Source: Pteria penguin (Eukaryota > Mollusca > Bivalvia > Pterioida > Pteriidae). Taken from it: 64,000 nt of DNA. The stretch lies in contig CM068588.1 in NCBI GenBank assembly GCA_035048485.1, positions 3,246,639 through 3,310,638 on the forward strand, read 5' to 3'. The translations under genes were made by a program, and so were the position numbers. The notes under the pieces are model-generated. The model made no database searches and was not told the DNA's origin. It saw nothing but the letters and a program-made list of their open reading frames with translations. Positions 50,307-61,340 of the stretch are shown here, piece after piece. Positions within the stretch are counted from its first letter, which is position 1; each line of letters begins with the position of its first letter.

Positions 50307-50540
50307 GAAAAGAGCCGTATGCAGTAAATCCAGGCAGATTGAGAACTTCTGATGAAAAGGGGGCGATGTACTTTTGCATACATTATGAATGGCTTTAAAT
50401 ATCACTGGAAGGTACACAATCTTTTTTCCTTCTTCTTCTTTTTTTTTTTTTTTTTGGAAAGGCCTTGTTAATCTCAATGTATTCGCCCCGATTGATACTG
50501 CATTAATACAAATTGAATGTTGATCTTATGTTTGCTGTGA

Positions 50541-50805
50541 AGTCGGCGTAGCCTAGTGGTATCGCGCTCGCCCCTTAATCGGGAGGCCGGGGTTCGAGTC
50601 CCGCTCTGGTCATGCCGGTGTCCTGTCTTTCGAATGAGACAGTAAAAACCGAGGCCCCGTGTCATGGTATGCATGGCACGTTAAAGATCCCTCACTGCTT
50701 AGGGTGGGTCCGTTGCAAAGGTAAAAATTTGTATGACCCGCATTAGGCAGATGCCGTCACCATATACCTAAAATATTCGTGGTGTGACGATAAACAAAAA
50801 ATCAA
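50541..50805 (+). mobile_element. tRNA-derived SINE, family A, near full length
   Basis: AGTCGGCGTAGCCTAGTGGT head, GGGGTTCGAGTCCCGC B-box, CATGCCGGTGTCCTGTCTTT, GAGACAGTAAAAACCGAGGC, GATCCCTCACTGCTTAGGGT and a tail CGTGGTGTGACGATAAACAA with only a short AATC end. It is very similar to the minus-strand copy at 22351-22628, so both probably belong to one young subfamily. Confidence 0.9.
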
Positions 50806-51816
50806 TATGTTAGCGGTGACACATTCAGGCTTCATACACTAAAGAATTCCAGCTATACCATTCTTCAAAAAAGTGATACCTACCACACAGACAAACAGAC
50901 GTACAGACGTATGAGAAATTAATCTCTTTAGGTCGAGTTGCTTTACAAGCGTCGCAAAAATATTTTGAACTTTAAATAGAGAGTACATTCTTATTGGAAC
51001 AACACAAAAATAGACTTGTCTACCATGTGTACGCGTCGTTCTTGGTTCGTGGTTAATACGAGTTCATGGTTACACACCTTCTTCTCTTCCTCGCGACAAC
51101 TCAAACGATCAGCAATATTTGCTGATTTTGACTTTCTGGTTTTTAAAAACGGGGTTATCTATTAAAAAAAACTCTTTCAATGGACCAAGAAAGATAACTC
51201 TTACAATTATGTTTCTTTTGTCGGAACAAGGAAGATAACTCTAATTAATTTAACGCGTAAAATTAAGAAATATATTTTGCCGAAGTTCATTTCTTTGTGA
51301 CACACTGTTAGAATTATATCTTTGCTAATAAATTTCTAGACATACAGTGAAAGTAACTGTTGGTGAAATTTTCGTTCAACAGAGTTACTTCCAATTTGGG
51401 ACGGTATCTAACCTAAAACAATTATGACTTCATCAAATTCCTATGAAAACGTCATTTATGGATTATCTTTTCCCTGACTTTTAGATCAGTTTCCATAGAA
51501 TGGCAAGTATAATGTATAATGAATAGAAAAGTTGTTGGTTGGCAAGATTACTTCCAGTTTCCATGTGTTTTTTTCGCTTTCAGATTTACCGAAGCTCGAA
51601 TGTATATAATTGTCCCTCATGTGGGTATTCGTTGTTAATATAATGAATAGAGAGGTTGTTGGGACTACAACATTATTTTGAATTTCTGGAGGTTTTTGAG
51701 TTTTCAAAGATTAAGTTATCAAAGTTCGTCAATATATATTTTTCCCTCAGATGTGACGTAATCACAAAGATCTACACATGCTTCCTGATACTAAGAGCAG
51801 AAAGAAGTGGGTTTAC
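50806..51816. other. No exon recognised
   Basis: AT-rich. GATTACTTCCAGTTTCC/AGTTACTTCCAATTTGG-like phrases and GTTGTTGG recur between 51360 and 51660, a weak internal duplication. Confidence 0.4.
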
Positions 51817-51945
51817 CTTTTTGCCAGTATGTTGATTAAACAGGAAGGTGGGATGTAAGGCAGATGCATGGGCCACTAAAGCTTCCCTGAATTCTTGTGC
51901 CGTAGCATGTTGACTCCATTTACTCCTTAACAATGGAGCATTCCG
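51817..51945 (-). CDS. Internal coding exon, 43 codons, probably part of the C2-domain gene
   Basis: On the minus strand an acceptor (TTTTTTCCTTTCATCAG) precedes 43 complete codons. They begin RNAPLLRSKWSQHATAQEFR and end ASALHPTFLFNQHTGKK before the donor GTAAACC. Both ends are phase 0, as is the 3' end of the exon at 56295-56424, so direct splicing would keep the frame. The predicted segment is amphipathic and helical with no domain I recognise. The intervening 4.3 kb holds only repeats. Membership in the C2 gene is inferred from strand, order and phase; it could be the start of another gene's coding region. Confidence 0.7.
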
Positions 51946-54900
51946 CTGATGAAAGGAAAAAATAATGCTATTACATGTATTAAGATATGAATACTATTTA
52001 GAAAATAACATTTTCAGTATTATGAAAACAAAAAGCACATTAAAATTGTGGAATGTAAAAATTCATATATAATTTATCCAAATTTATTATATTACATTTT
52101 TAAGTCTCAAACAATAATTACATCATGATATTTCAAGTCATAACACTGACTAGAAAAGATACTAAAGGAAAAAAAACAAAATTCACATTTTTTTTTCACA
52201 AAAATTGGTTTTTTTTTAAATGCTATAATGTGCCAATGATTATTTGCAAACAAAATATGTCATAAATATCATTCATCTATTCACCATGCAAAACGAAACA
52301 CACACATTGCCAATAACTCAATCTTTACTGTTGCCATGAATGCTCTTGATGTGTTTTATTCGAAGGAAAATTAACATAAAAGAGTACAAACATAATACAT
52401 ATTTTTTAAAGACTGAGGTAGACAATTTATATTTAAGTTTTTCATTTGTATTGAATTCCTTAATATGTTATCCAATTCACACAGCTTGGTCAGATGTCTT
52501 CTGTCTTCTCTTTTATAATTTGTTTTCAATTATATATTCATATATTTAAAAGTTTCAGTTGAAATTTACTTAATTCATACAAAGATATGTCTTTATTAAT
52601 AAAAACCAGCATGGGTTAATAAAAAAGTACAAGTTCATCTCAACATCAACAATGTAGAATATGATACATGTTAAAAGCATGTTAAAAGCATGTTACAAAA
52701 TATTGAAAAACTTAATATATGTTCAGCTTCACATCCTAATATAAATACATGGGTGCAAATCTTAATATAATTTTTTTTCTGTGTGGTATTTGTTTTAAAT
52801 ATAGTCAGAAACTGACTCAATCTTATCATCATTATTGTCTTTCTTTCCCAAAGGCAGACGCAGATGCCAAAGATATAGCAGAGGTGAACTAAAGTAAATT
52901 GAATTCTGCTGATGTATTTTTGCATATGTAATGGTTACAAAAACTCCAATTATTTCCATTCAGTTCATCTAGTGGGCGAATTTCTTTGTTTAAGGCCATT
53001 GGCCCTTATTTTTTATGTATGTTTTATGGCTACAAACTTCATGTAAATGTATACAGGTCAACCATATATAGGATTATTGTTTGCCAAAAACTCTCAATGT
53101 CCACAAAATTCTTATTCCTGACATTTTTATCAAGTGGTGAAAATAAAATATAAGTCACTAAGTGAACTCCATGTGGCTGTCAAAAAGTGTTCAAGTAAAT
53201 GCAAAAACGTGAAATCACAATTTAAGATAATATCAAAAATCCGCAACTGAAAATCTTATAAAACGATGTTACCATATATCTTATGCAGTGTAATGAACAG
53301 ATTTATAAATTCTAAAATCAAGAAGCATGTACTGTATTCACACTAGCTTTAAAATAAATCAAAGTTTCTGGTGTCGAAAAACTTTTTCATGAATCATAGG
53401 GTGGTAAATGATTCAACTTAAAACAATAGATTCAAATTCAGTACTATAATGTATAACATCACAATTCATTCAACAGTTTTCAAAATATGTATTATACTAT
53501 GTATATTCTTTATAAATATTTTGTATATATACATATATTCAATACATGCATATACACATGCATGTACATGTGTCTTTGCCATATGGTATTAAGCCTAATA
53601 TCATCAATACTCGTAATTCTATTTTTAGACAGACCTACGGTAGGTTTAATATATAACATGCGCGGATATAGAGGGGGGGTTAGGGGGGTCTGGACCCCAG
53701 GACCCCCCTGGAATCCGAAAATTTTACCAAAAAAAGGTAATATTTGGGCATTTTTGGGGTTGGACCCCCCCTCGTCTAAGAGAAAAATTTATCTTTTTTG
53801 GTTGGACCCCCTCTGACAAAAATTTCTGGATCCGCACATGTATAACATTGTAATTCTATTTTTAGACAGACCTAGGTTTAATATAAAACATCGTAATTCT
53901 ATTTTTAGACAGACCTAGGTTTAATATAAAACAGTCATTTCTATTGTGTCATATCTAGATCAGAAACCAATCAGTGAGTTATGATTTTCAAACTCAGGAA
54001 TCCAACTTCTAGCCTCAAAAAGAAGCCTCCTCTAGCAATGCTAGCTCAAAAATAAATGGTTAAAGGTACATTTCACAACAATTTTGATAACCAAGTATAT
54101 GAATATTATCAATTACTAAGATTAATTGAAGCAAAACCTGTAACACTGTGTTGGGTTAATACAATCATACGTGTAATCAGTGCCAAATGCATCACATATG
54201 TAATTCTTTTACATGTAATACATGCATTTTCATTAGCTAACCTCCATAAAGAATGCCTGGGAAATAAAGAAAGTATTGTAATAGTTCTAAAATATAGCAA
54301 ACTTCAGAGATGGATTCTTTTCAAATGAAAACTATTCCGTTATCTAGTTAAGCCATGAATAATTATTACATATATATCCATCAAATTTCTAAAAATACAT
54401 ATAGATGTACATACCCAATATTTATTTATTTTTCTAATTTAATTTTTTTCCAAATATTTTTATTTATTTCTATTTTTCTAATTTAATTTTTTTTCCAAAT
54501 ATTTTTGAATATGTCATTCCTCAGTAACAAAATATCAAACAATTCTGGCCTTTTTATTCAGTGAATATTTTGTACTATTAAATTTGAAAATTTCAGCATA
54601 GAGAATGGATTTTTTTTTATACCATATTCTAAGGTTGATAGAGTCAATCACTTGAGTATATAACCAATTGAGGTTAAAATCAGGGACTTAACAGGAGTCC
54701 TTGCTTAAACTAACAATACCAATAGTAACCTTGTCCTTACAAGATGTTTAGTAAAAATTCTTGATTTAAGGACAATAATACACTGAAGAAGCATCCAACT
54801 ACATGCCATGTTTTTAATGTTGTAAGTCGATCTATCAACAAGAATCTGTTGAATAAGGTCACAAAGAACTGAACTTTTATTGCATTTTATCAATTCTCTT

Positions 54901-57900
54901 TAACAAGAACGAATAGAACTTTTTCCTATTTTACATGAAGTAAGGGGCAACATCGGACAAATAAAGGTTTACTGCTTAAACCTGCTTCATATTATTGTGA
55001 GGTCACAATCCGAACATTAAAGTTTTAATGGAAATTCCAACAAAAAGTGGTTTGACTGATATTAAGGCTCTTACATCATGTAAATTTGGGAAATAAAGGT
55101 CTATTGACCTTACAGTTCAGTCCAACTAATTTCTATAATGTCTCATCCTGAAAAATCATGTAATATTTACGTCAAATTTTTTGAATCTAAAATACTTTTC
55201 ATTTTGGTCCTTTCAAATCTGAGTCATGGAGACTTAATACCGTATAATAAGAATTTATTGCAAGTACCAAATTTCGCGATTCAGTCTCAGAAAAGGTAAC
55301 TTTATTTTTGCAAATTCAGTTTTTCGCGATGAGCTGCATTGGGAAGATCAAATCGTCATTGATAATCTCTTTCCCTATGCTGAAATCATGACCTTCATAT
55401 TCATCATTTTCCTTTGTTTTGCTCTGAAGATGTCTCAATATTGACATTTTCATTCAAACTTCTACATGAAATGGAAAATAGATGCAAAGCCATCTGAGTA
55501 TATCATTAGTAAGAAATACACAGTATTTTCCCTTTTGATATTTTATTCTGAATTGAACATGTAATCTTTACATTCACTCAGGTATGTAAATCAATAAAGC
55601 ATGGTACAATAGTGGAAACTATGCAGCCGAACATTTATTTTGGGTAAAAATTTTCACGGTTCACGTTTTCAAATTACTTGCGAAAATTTCTGGTTATACG
55701 ATATGTCAATCCATTTTCCTCTGATGACATTTCAATTTGTGTAAAATTCTATAGGTCATCTCAGTAATAAGGACATATGATTACAAAATGATAGGGAAAA
55801 CAATAGAAAGTTCCCTGAATATCACTTATTTGATGAAAAAAAAAATCAGTGTATTGTGTATGATAGGTCACAGAGGTCACAGGAGTCACTCCAAACAACC
55901 CTGAAAATTTCATTTGCGGTGGTTTAAAATGTATACATCCGTTTCCTTACACATAAAGCTCTTTACGCCGGTGTGGTCTAGTGGATAAGGTGCTCAACCT
56001 GTGATCGTGAGGTTCAGGGTTCGACTCCTGTTCAGAGCACACCAGTGTTCTGTCTTTTGGATGAGACAGTAAAAACCAAGGTCCTGTGTCACGGTAAGCA
56101 TGGCATGTAAAAGATCCCTCACTGCTTCGGGTCGGTCCATTGCAGAGGTCTAATTTCTATGCAATGCATCAGGCAGATGCCATCTCCATATACGTGAAAT
56201 AATTGTGGAGTGACGTAAAACAATAATCAATCAATCATATAGCTTACACTCTATATCTCAACATTATGACATATAAATGAAATAAAATCAGTACCAGATC
56301 AGCCAAAGGGTAAGATCCATGAAGTGACTTTTCAGGGTCGAAGGTTGAAAGGTCAATGATCACTTGACCTAACGAATCATTACTGGAAAATGTATCTTCA
56401 TCCACAACATGGAAGATAATATACCTGGAATCAATATTGTAAAATTATGACAATCTACACAACCTAAGTAACAATGAAATTTCCCATCATTTTCTTGAGA
56501 AGTAAGTGAAAATCTGATAAACCAGAAGCACTGAGGAGATTGCGGCTCTTTTACTCATATATCTATAATACTTATTACCTTACACTTTATAGATATACCT
56601 ACTTTTGTTTTAGAAATGGTGGTCAAATTACACTACATATCCAAATTTTCTTATCAAGTATAAAGGATGAATCACTATCATTTTACACTATAATTTCTAC
56701 AAGTATATTAGTACATCTTTGAAAACTGGGTTATCGGTACATAACTCGCATCACTTCTGTAATTTGGTATAATGAGTAGATCCTTCATGTGAAGTTTGAT
56801 CAAAATTGCAAAATTTCTTTTCTCAGAATTTTCACCATAAGATAACCACAGCAACCATATTAATTTAAGTAATACACGTTCCTTATTTACATATTTCCAG
56901 TGGGACTACACATATATGAGTGGCTACAGTGAATTCCAATACAAAAATGTGTCTTAAAGGTAGGAGAACTCTACCAACAGTTGTGTGACTTTGTATCTCA
57001 GAGCCAACATTCTATCCACAGTACCACATGGTTATGTCCTGAATTCTATATATAGAACCATCTAGAGCTTGTGTAGCTCTCAGTTTAAAGCATTCGACAC
57101 AAAGTCGGAAATCCCTGGGTTCAAATCATGTCAAATTTTCCTGAATTCCTCAACTCCAGAGGAAACAATAAAGATCTAGGTCCCACATCATGGTAGATTT
57201 TGGCATGTACAAACACCCATCACTGCTTCAGGTGGGTCCGACGTCTATAGGTAACGTTTATGCACCACCATGGTACCACAACAGTACAGATAAAATAATC
57301 ATGATATAAAGAAAAGTCAAAGTCAAAACATCAATCAAACCCCCACTATTTAACTGATTATTGACAGTAAATTCTGTTCAAACATCATACTATAGGGTCT
57401 TTTAGTTATACAGTTATTTCCCATATGAGCAGGTATCTGACGTCAAACCACTGTGACGTCAACCAGTTTTTATATCCCATAATTTTACATCAGTTTCCAT
57501 AGAACTGGTTAACGTCACAATGGTTTGACGTCAAATACCTGCTCATATGGGGAATAACTCTGTATAACGAAAAGACCCGATTGTTGTATCGTTGATAAAT
57601 TACATTGTATATGTCGAAAAATTTAAAGAAGTACATGTACCTGTTGTTCAGCTCTTCCTGTGCCACTTCAAACTCGAACGTTTCTTCCCACTCAGGATCA
57701 AGGGTATCTTTTATTACCTGAATATTATTTTAATAATTCTCTAATAAATCAAGAATTAAGAATATTTGAAAAAAGAAGCAGAAAAATCTCAATATTGATA
57801 GATGTAAACAACTTTTAAAAAAAGGCAGTCATCAAATTTGAACAAAATTTTATTGCGAAAAATTCTTATTAACAAATTTCAAATGCTTCCAGCAAAAGGA

Positions 57901-60900
57901 ATCATGACAAGATAAACTGAAAAAGATGAAAACAAAGATCAGCCTATCATCATACCTGACTTTTGAAGACTGTAGACGTTCCTGGTATAGTTAATTTAAC
58001 AAATGGATCTGCAGTCTTCCCAGCATCTCTTGCACTGAGGTCTGTAGCTCTGTGGACAGTTACGAACAATGACTGAGGGGTCTGATACCGCACAGTGATC
58101 TCAAGTTCACCGGTGATTCCCAAATCAGTCTACAGCATGGAATGGTAACAATGATCAGTGAAGTTAGGATGTGACAAACTTGTCATCAAGAGTGTGAAAA
58201 CCACGATAATAATATACAAGTGTGAGGCAGGTCAAAACAATAAACGTTTATAAAGGGTAACAAAACATAAAATGGGGGCTGATAAATCAGAAATATTTTC
58301 TTAATTTAAATGGGCTTTTTTTTTTATTTTGCTGTATTTGAATTAAACATGATTATAGAAAAAAGAATTTATTGATTTCTTGTTAAAAAAAAATGTGGGA
58401 TATTGACTATTCACAGGAGGAACTCAAAAATGTGACTTTTCAACTCCAAGTAGACATGTTGTTGACTTAACAACACTAGCTCGATGCTTACGTCAAAAGG
58501 GAGAAATACAATCAATTCTATGGTGGCAACCAAATAGAGAAATCTCAGTCATTGTGAACGAAACTCTATTGTGTGGATAAATACAGAAAACTCAACCCTT
58601 ATGAACAAAAATTTGTTTATCCACAACAAAGTTAGCAATATTATAGACAACAAAGTATTGACCAATTAGTGAGATTTCTAAATACATCAATCCCCTATAC
58701 ATTTTAATTCTATCTATGTTTACCTCCATATCCAAGGTATACCATGCTGTATGAACTGGTTCCTCCCTAAAGTTGAAGCTATTCATATCCACAATCACCT
58801 CTCCTAGGAAATCATCCCTTCCCAATATATCAGCATCCATCACCTGAATCAACATCTTCAGATCCTTCAGCTCGTGTTCCTTTAGGGGAAAACCGAAGAT
58901 CTCGTCATACACTGGGTCATTGGACTGTTTTACAACAGCAGTTCTCTTCTCCCCAACCTCTGTCACGTCAGGGGTCAAGGAAATCTGGAAATACATCAAT
59001 TAAGTTGAACATTAGCCATCTTTGGTACCACAAGCTTGTCGAGTGTGAAAATTTCATATACTTTTTACAATATACATAAAATTTGATCATGTATTTGTTT
59101 AAGGGGATACTAAATTACTCTTCCTGGGGCTCTGTCTCACTTCAATTTAAACTGGGGTTCGCATTTGTCTGAATATGATACTATACACGATATTGTCCTT
59201 GTATTCCATGGACTATGAGATATGGTTAACCCTTTGTTACTTCTTCATTGTTTACTTTGTTATTTGATGATACTTTTAAAAACTTTTCAAACAAGTTGGG
59301 TAATACAGCAAGACTCAAATTTAAAATTTTGGCAAGTACTTCTATAATGGTCAGAAAGTGTCTAAAGTGCCCTGTCTTTTACATAAATTTTTATTTTAAT
59401 CCCTGATGTCACATGTACATCTGACATCAACGTATGCCTTGTAATTTTCTAATTGTAAATAATCTTTATTTATGTATATATGTATATATTTGTATATGTA
59501 TATTTAAGTATATGTGCATGCATGTATATCTATTTATATTAATATGTGTGTGTGTATGTGTGTGTATATGTATGAGCATAATTTATATATATGTGAACCT
59601 AGAACGCTTTAATTACTGAGTAATTGCACAAAAACACATCATTTTCGCATTTACTGTATTGCTTACTGTTATTTTTGAAGTCATACCTTGTTTACTTTGT
59701 GCTGAGCTGATTTAGGAAGCAGATATGGATTTCAATTTTGAGATTTTGTTATTTTGTTTCCACTTGACAAAGGCCAAGTGGCCGAAAATATGTGGACACT
59801 GAGTGTCTTTTGTTACTTATTTATAACTATTTATATTGTTACCTTGACATATGGATCAGACAGTTTAGATCTCATGTCCTTGCTGCGTAGTTCTCTACTT
59901 TTAATGACCTTCACCAGGAGGAGGCTTCTTTTGAAGTCATACTTATAAGATATCTGGACTTCACCCCTTACATCGCCTACAGATTTCATGACTGTTGGAT
60001 CCAACTGCTTGAATAATCCTTTTAAGAGCTGCATGTTTTTCTGCATATGATTGAAGTACACAAGTTAGAAATCAACAAAGTGATTAAAAGACAAAAAAGG
60101 ACAAAGTAATTAAAAGACAAAAAAAGGACAAAGTTATTAAAAGACAAAAAGGACAAAGTGATTAAAAGACATTCATTATATCACCCCTCTACTGAAGGAT
60201 GATGCAGTATGTTTTGGCAAAGAACAATTTTGTCGTCAGTATAAATAAGCAATAATACATTCAACTGGGAAAGAAGTCTAGGGTCCAAACCCAGCCCGTC
60301 ATTAACTACTTGTTATCTACATTTTTTCTTTTTATGCTACTCAGAGCAATCCAGACCTATCTACCTAGATAAACATAGATATCTAATCTAAACAGCACTC
60401 AAATTCTGTTATCTTAAAATACAAAAAAACAGAAAATTCAAATGCATGAAGTTAAACTCTAAATACAGTGAACAATAGTGTTGGGAACTGGTGAGAAAAC
60501 AATACTCGATTAATAGTAAATACTCTTTGATTGATTAATCGATTTTTATCGATTATTTTGCATTCTACTGCAAAGTGCCTCTCAATGCAGACAGCCATTA
60601 ATAAAGTAGTGGCATACGGCCCTGGTCATATCTAAATTATCCTTCGTAACAGGTCCTGGAATTTTTCTTAGGAATTTATAAAATTTCCACACTGTGGATT
60701 TCTTTTCCCCCGAGAGACTAAGGATTTCGGGGCCAACGCGGTCATGAGTAATGCCACAAGTCTTTTCATATCTCCGCCATATTGCATTTAATAAACACCG
60801 GAAGCAGTATCGTACAAAAACATTTCGTTCTTCCCAACTTTTTTTCAAAGATTTATAATTATGATCATAATCGATTTTTCAGATCGTAATCGATCAATCG

Positions 60901-61136
60901 ATTTTTGAAGGGTCTAACGACGATGTCGGCGACAATGATCACGATAATCGGAACAACACTAGTGAACAACAAACCATGTTATCATCATGTCTGTCCCATC
61001 CTTGAGTGGCAACTTGTCTCTCATGTTCAGACTTGGTTGTCAGAAGCCGGGAAAGGCCATGAATTTTCTTCTCATTCTGAGGAAGTCCTCCTTGCTCAAG
61101 ATCAGGAAGAGTTTCTGTGGACTGCTTTCCTCCCAT
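51817..61136 (-). CDS. Tandem C2-domain protein gene (multi-exon, partial model)
   Basis: Exons, in order: 61136-60975, 60040-59843, 58984-58724, 58129-57956, 57717-57641, 56424-56295 and probably 51945-51817, giving about 377 codons with all joins in phase. The model has a polar N-terminal region (1-75), C2A (about 76-205) and C2B (about 211-334). Both C2 domains carry the aspartates of loops 1 and 3 (C2A: SKDMRSKLSDPYV and MDADILGRDDFLG; C2B: ARDAGKTADPFV and VDEDTFSSNDSLG). Ca2+-dependent phospholipid binding is therefore expected, as in synaptotagmin-like, rabphilin and other trafficking proteins. I cannot name the subfamily. The 3' end is not found, and the 5' end is either the ATG at 61136 or further upstream. 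Confidence 0.8.
51946..53611. other. Intron, no other exon recognised
   Basis: AT-rich. A plus-strand acceptor-like TTTCTTTCCCAAAG near 52854 precedes twelve codons (ADADAKDIAEVN) and a stop, which is too short to support a gene. Confidence 0.4.
53612..53934. repeat. 43-bp tandem repeat, 3 copies, interrupted by a MITE
   Basis: The unit starts CGTAATTCTATTTTTAGACA and continues GACCTAGGTTTAATATAAAA. Copies start at about 53612, 53849 and 53892. The first copy carries a small internal duplication (ACCTACGGTAGG) and is split from the second by the MITE at 53657-53840. Confidence 0.9.
53657..53840. mobile_element. hAT-like MITE, 184 bp, inserted in a tandem repeat
   Basis: The left end CATGCGCGGATATAGAGGGG and the reverse-complemented right end CATGTGCGGATCCAGAAAT form terminal inverted repeats. 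TATAA flanks it at 53652-53656 and 53841-53845. The interior is G-rich, then C-rich, with GAATCCGAAAATTTTACCA in common with the element at 8118-8305. Removing it restores the 43-bp repeat, which defines the insertion precisely. Confidence 0.85.
53935..55965. other. Intron, no other exon recognised
   Basis: AT-rich; a 60-bp direct duplication of TTTCTAATTTAATTTTTTTCC type lies at about 54433-54505. No supported coding segment. Confidence 0.45.
55966..56240 (+). mobile_element. tRNA-derived SINE, family A, 55 bp from a C2 exon
   Basis: Head CGCCGGTGTGGTCTAGTGG, B-box GGGTTCGACTCC, body GATGAGACAGTAAAAACCAA, GATCCCTCACTGCTTCGGGT, tail GGAGTGACGTAAAACAATAATC. It sits in the intron just downstream of the C2 exon at 56295-56424, antisense to that gene. 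Confidence 0.9.
56295..56424 (-). CDS. C2-domain gene, exon 6 (end of C2B)
   Basis: Acceptor TTCCAG at 56425 and donor GTACTGAT at 56294. Joined to the two bases left by the previous exon it reads RYIIFHVVDEDTFSSNDSLG and ends HGSYPLADL. It supplies Ca2+ loop 3 of C2B (D-E-D...N-D) and the last beta strands. It ends in phase 0. The donor sequence CTG|GTACTG is acceptable but not ideal; read-through would add about 17 codons to a TAA. Confidence 0.88.
56425..57062. other. Intron of the C2-domain gene
   Basis: AT-rich; no element recognised apart from short ATG frames of no merit. Confidence 0.5.
57063..57345 (+). mobile_element. Degenerate tRNA-derived SINE, family A
   Basis: Landmarks in order: GCTTGTGTAGCTCTCAGTTT head, CCTGGGTTCAAATC B-box, AGATCTAGGTCCCACATCATGG, CATCACTGCTTCAGGTGGGT and an end CATCAATCAAACC. 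It is an old copy in the C2 gene intron. Confidence 0.65.
57395..57578. mobile_element. Foldback (palindromic) MITE, 184 bp
   Basis: The two halves are reverse complements over about 75-80 bases each, starting GGGTCTTTTAGTTATACAG on the left and GGGTCTTTTCGTTATACAG on the reverse-complemented right. Both halves contain CATATGAGCAGGTAT and TGACGTCAAACCA. A short unpaired centre is at about 57472-57495. No clear target duplication is visible. Each arm carries TGACGTCA, a perfect CRE/ATF site. Confidence 0.85.
57641..57717 (-). CDS. C2-domain gene, exon 5 (C2B middle)
   Basis: Acceptor AATATTATTCAG before 57717 and donor GTACATG after 57641. It encodes VIKDTLDPEWEETFEFEV followed by AQEELNN and leaves two bases of an Arg codon. 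The L-DPEW-ET-EF motif is the standard C2 strand 4 signature. Entry is phase 0, exit phase 2. Confidence 0.92.
57956..58129 (-). CDS. C2-domain gene, exon 4 (start of C2B)
   Basis: 58 complete codons between CCATGCTGTAG and GTATGATG. It starts TDLGITGELEITVRYQTPQS and includes ATDLSARDAGKTADPFVKLT, the first Ca2+ loop with both aspartates, ending STVFKSQ. Both ends are phase 0. Confidence 0.93.
58130..58723. other. Intron of the C2-domain gene
   Basis: AT-rich, T9-10 and A9 homopolymers; no repeats of note. Confidence 0.6.
58724..58984 (-). CDS. C2-domain gene, exon 3 (bulk of C2A)
   Basis: 87 codons between TGATGTATTTCCAG and GTAAACATAG. It reads ISLTPDVTEVGEKRTAVVKQ at the start, continues through NDPVYDEIFGFPLKEHELKD and MDADILGRDDFLGEV, and ends HTAWYTLDME. 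The D-A-D...D-D series in loop 3 is intact. The closing WYTL is typical of C2 domains of the synaptotagmin type. Both ends are phase 0. Confidence 0.95.
58985..59842. other. Intron of the C2-domain gene
   Basis: AT-rich with TATATG/TGTGTG low complexity at 59465-59595. No exon. Confidence 0.6.
59843..60040 (-). CDS. C2-domain gene, exon 2 (start of C2A)
   Basis: 66 codons after acceptor TCATATGCAG and before donor GTAACAAT. It starts KNMQLLKGLFKQLDPTVMKS and includes GDVRGEVQISYKYDFKRSLL and LRSKDMRSKLSDPYVK, the first beta strands and Ca2+ loop 1 of C2A. A 25-26-bp tandem repeat lies 36 bases upstream in the intron. Both ends are phase 0. Confidence 0.9.
60076..60170. repeat. 25-26-bp tandem repeat, 4 copies
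   Basis: Units of the type GGACAAAGTGATTAAAAGAC with A-run length variation, in the intron next to C2 exon 2. Confidence 0.92.
60475..60915 (-). mobile_element. Deleted hAT-type transposon with BED zinc-finger remnant
   Basis: The left edge TAGTGTTGGGAACTGG resembles a common hAT terminus (CAGTGTTGGGAA). Both flanks are rich in ATCGATTA/TCGATT motifs, as in many hAT subterminal regions. On the minus strand a frame at 60582-60848 contains EKKSTVWKFYKFLRKIPGPV and a following AVCHYF, which looks like the start of a BED-type finger (W...F and first Cys). The rest of the transposase is gone, so it is non-autonomous. The exact right boundary is uncertain. Confidence 0.5.
60975..61136 (-). CDS. 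C2-domain gene, probable exon 1 or upstream exon
   Basis: From the ATG at 61136 the frame reads MGGKQSTETLPDLEQGGLPQ and ends GWDRHDDNM before GTTTGTTG. Splicing to the acceptor at 60041 stays in phase. MGxxxS at the N-terminus fits the N-myristoylation rule, which would suit a membrane-binding C2 protein. However, the same frame is open upstream through EGHLEFITSYI to a possible acceptor (ACTATTTTCCAG ending at 61172), so the Met may be internal. The donor is a weak one (ATG|GTTTGT). No domain is recognised in this polar segment. Confidence 0.55.
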
Positions 61137-61257
61137 TATATAACTGGTAATAAACTCAAGGTGACCTTCAACTGGAAAATAGTCATGTTTATATAGTATG
61201 TAGCATTAAAGGACGATATCTAATATTTGTCACACTAAGATTATTTTGCTGATATAT

Positions 61258-61340
61258 GTGAAGGCCCACCCAAATCTGTGAGGGGTCTTTCATGTGCCAA
61301 CATTTCCATGTACTATAACACTGGGTTTTATTTTACATTG
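61258..61340 (-). mobile_element. SINE family A fragment
   Basis: GCCCACCCAAATCTGTGAGG and GGTCTTTCATGTGCCAACAT, then CTGGGTTTTATTTTAC, follow the reverse complement of the family A body. Both ends are missing. Confidence 0.45.

Noticed and set aside
50067..50477. 136-codon minus-strand ORF starting with a poly-K/E stretch
   Set aside because: Passes through a poly-T tract and has no domain or splice support.
52846..52896. Plus-strand mini-exon ADADAKDIAEVN after a good acceptor
   Set aside because: Only twelve codons within a minus-strand gene's intron; chance is likely.
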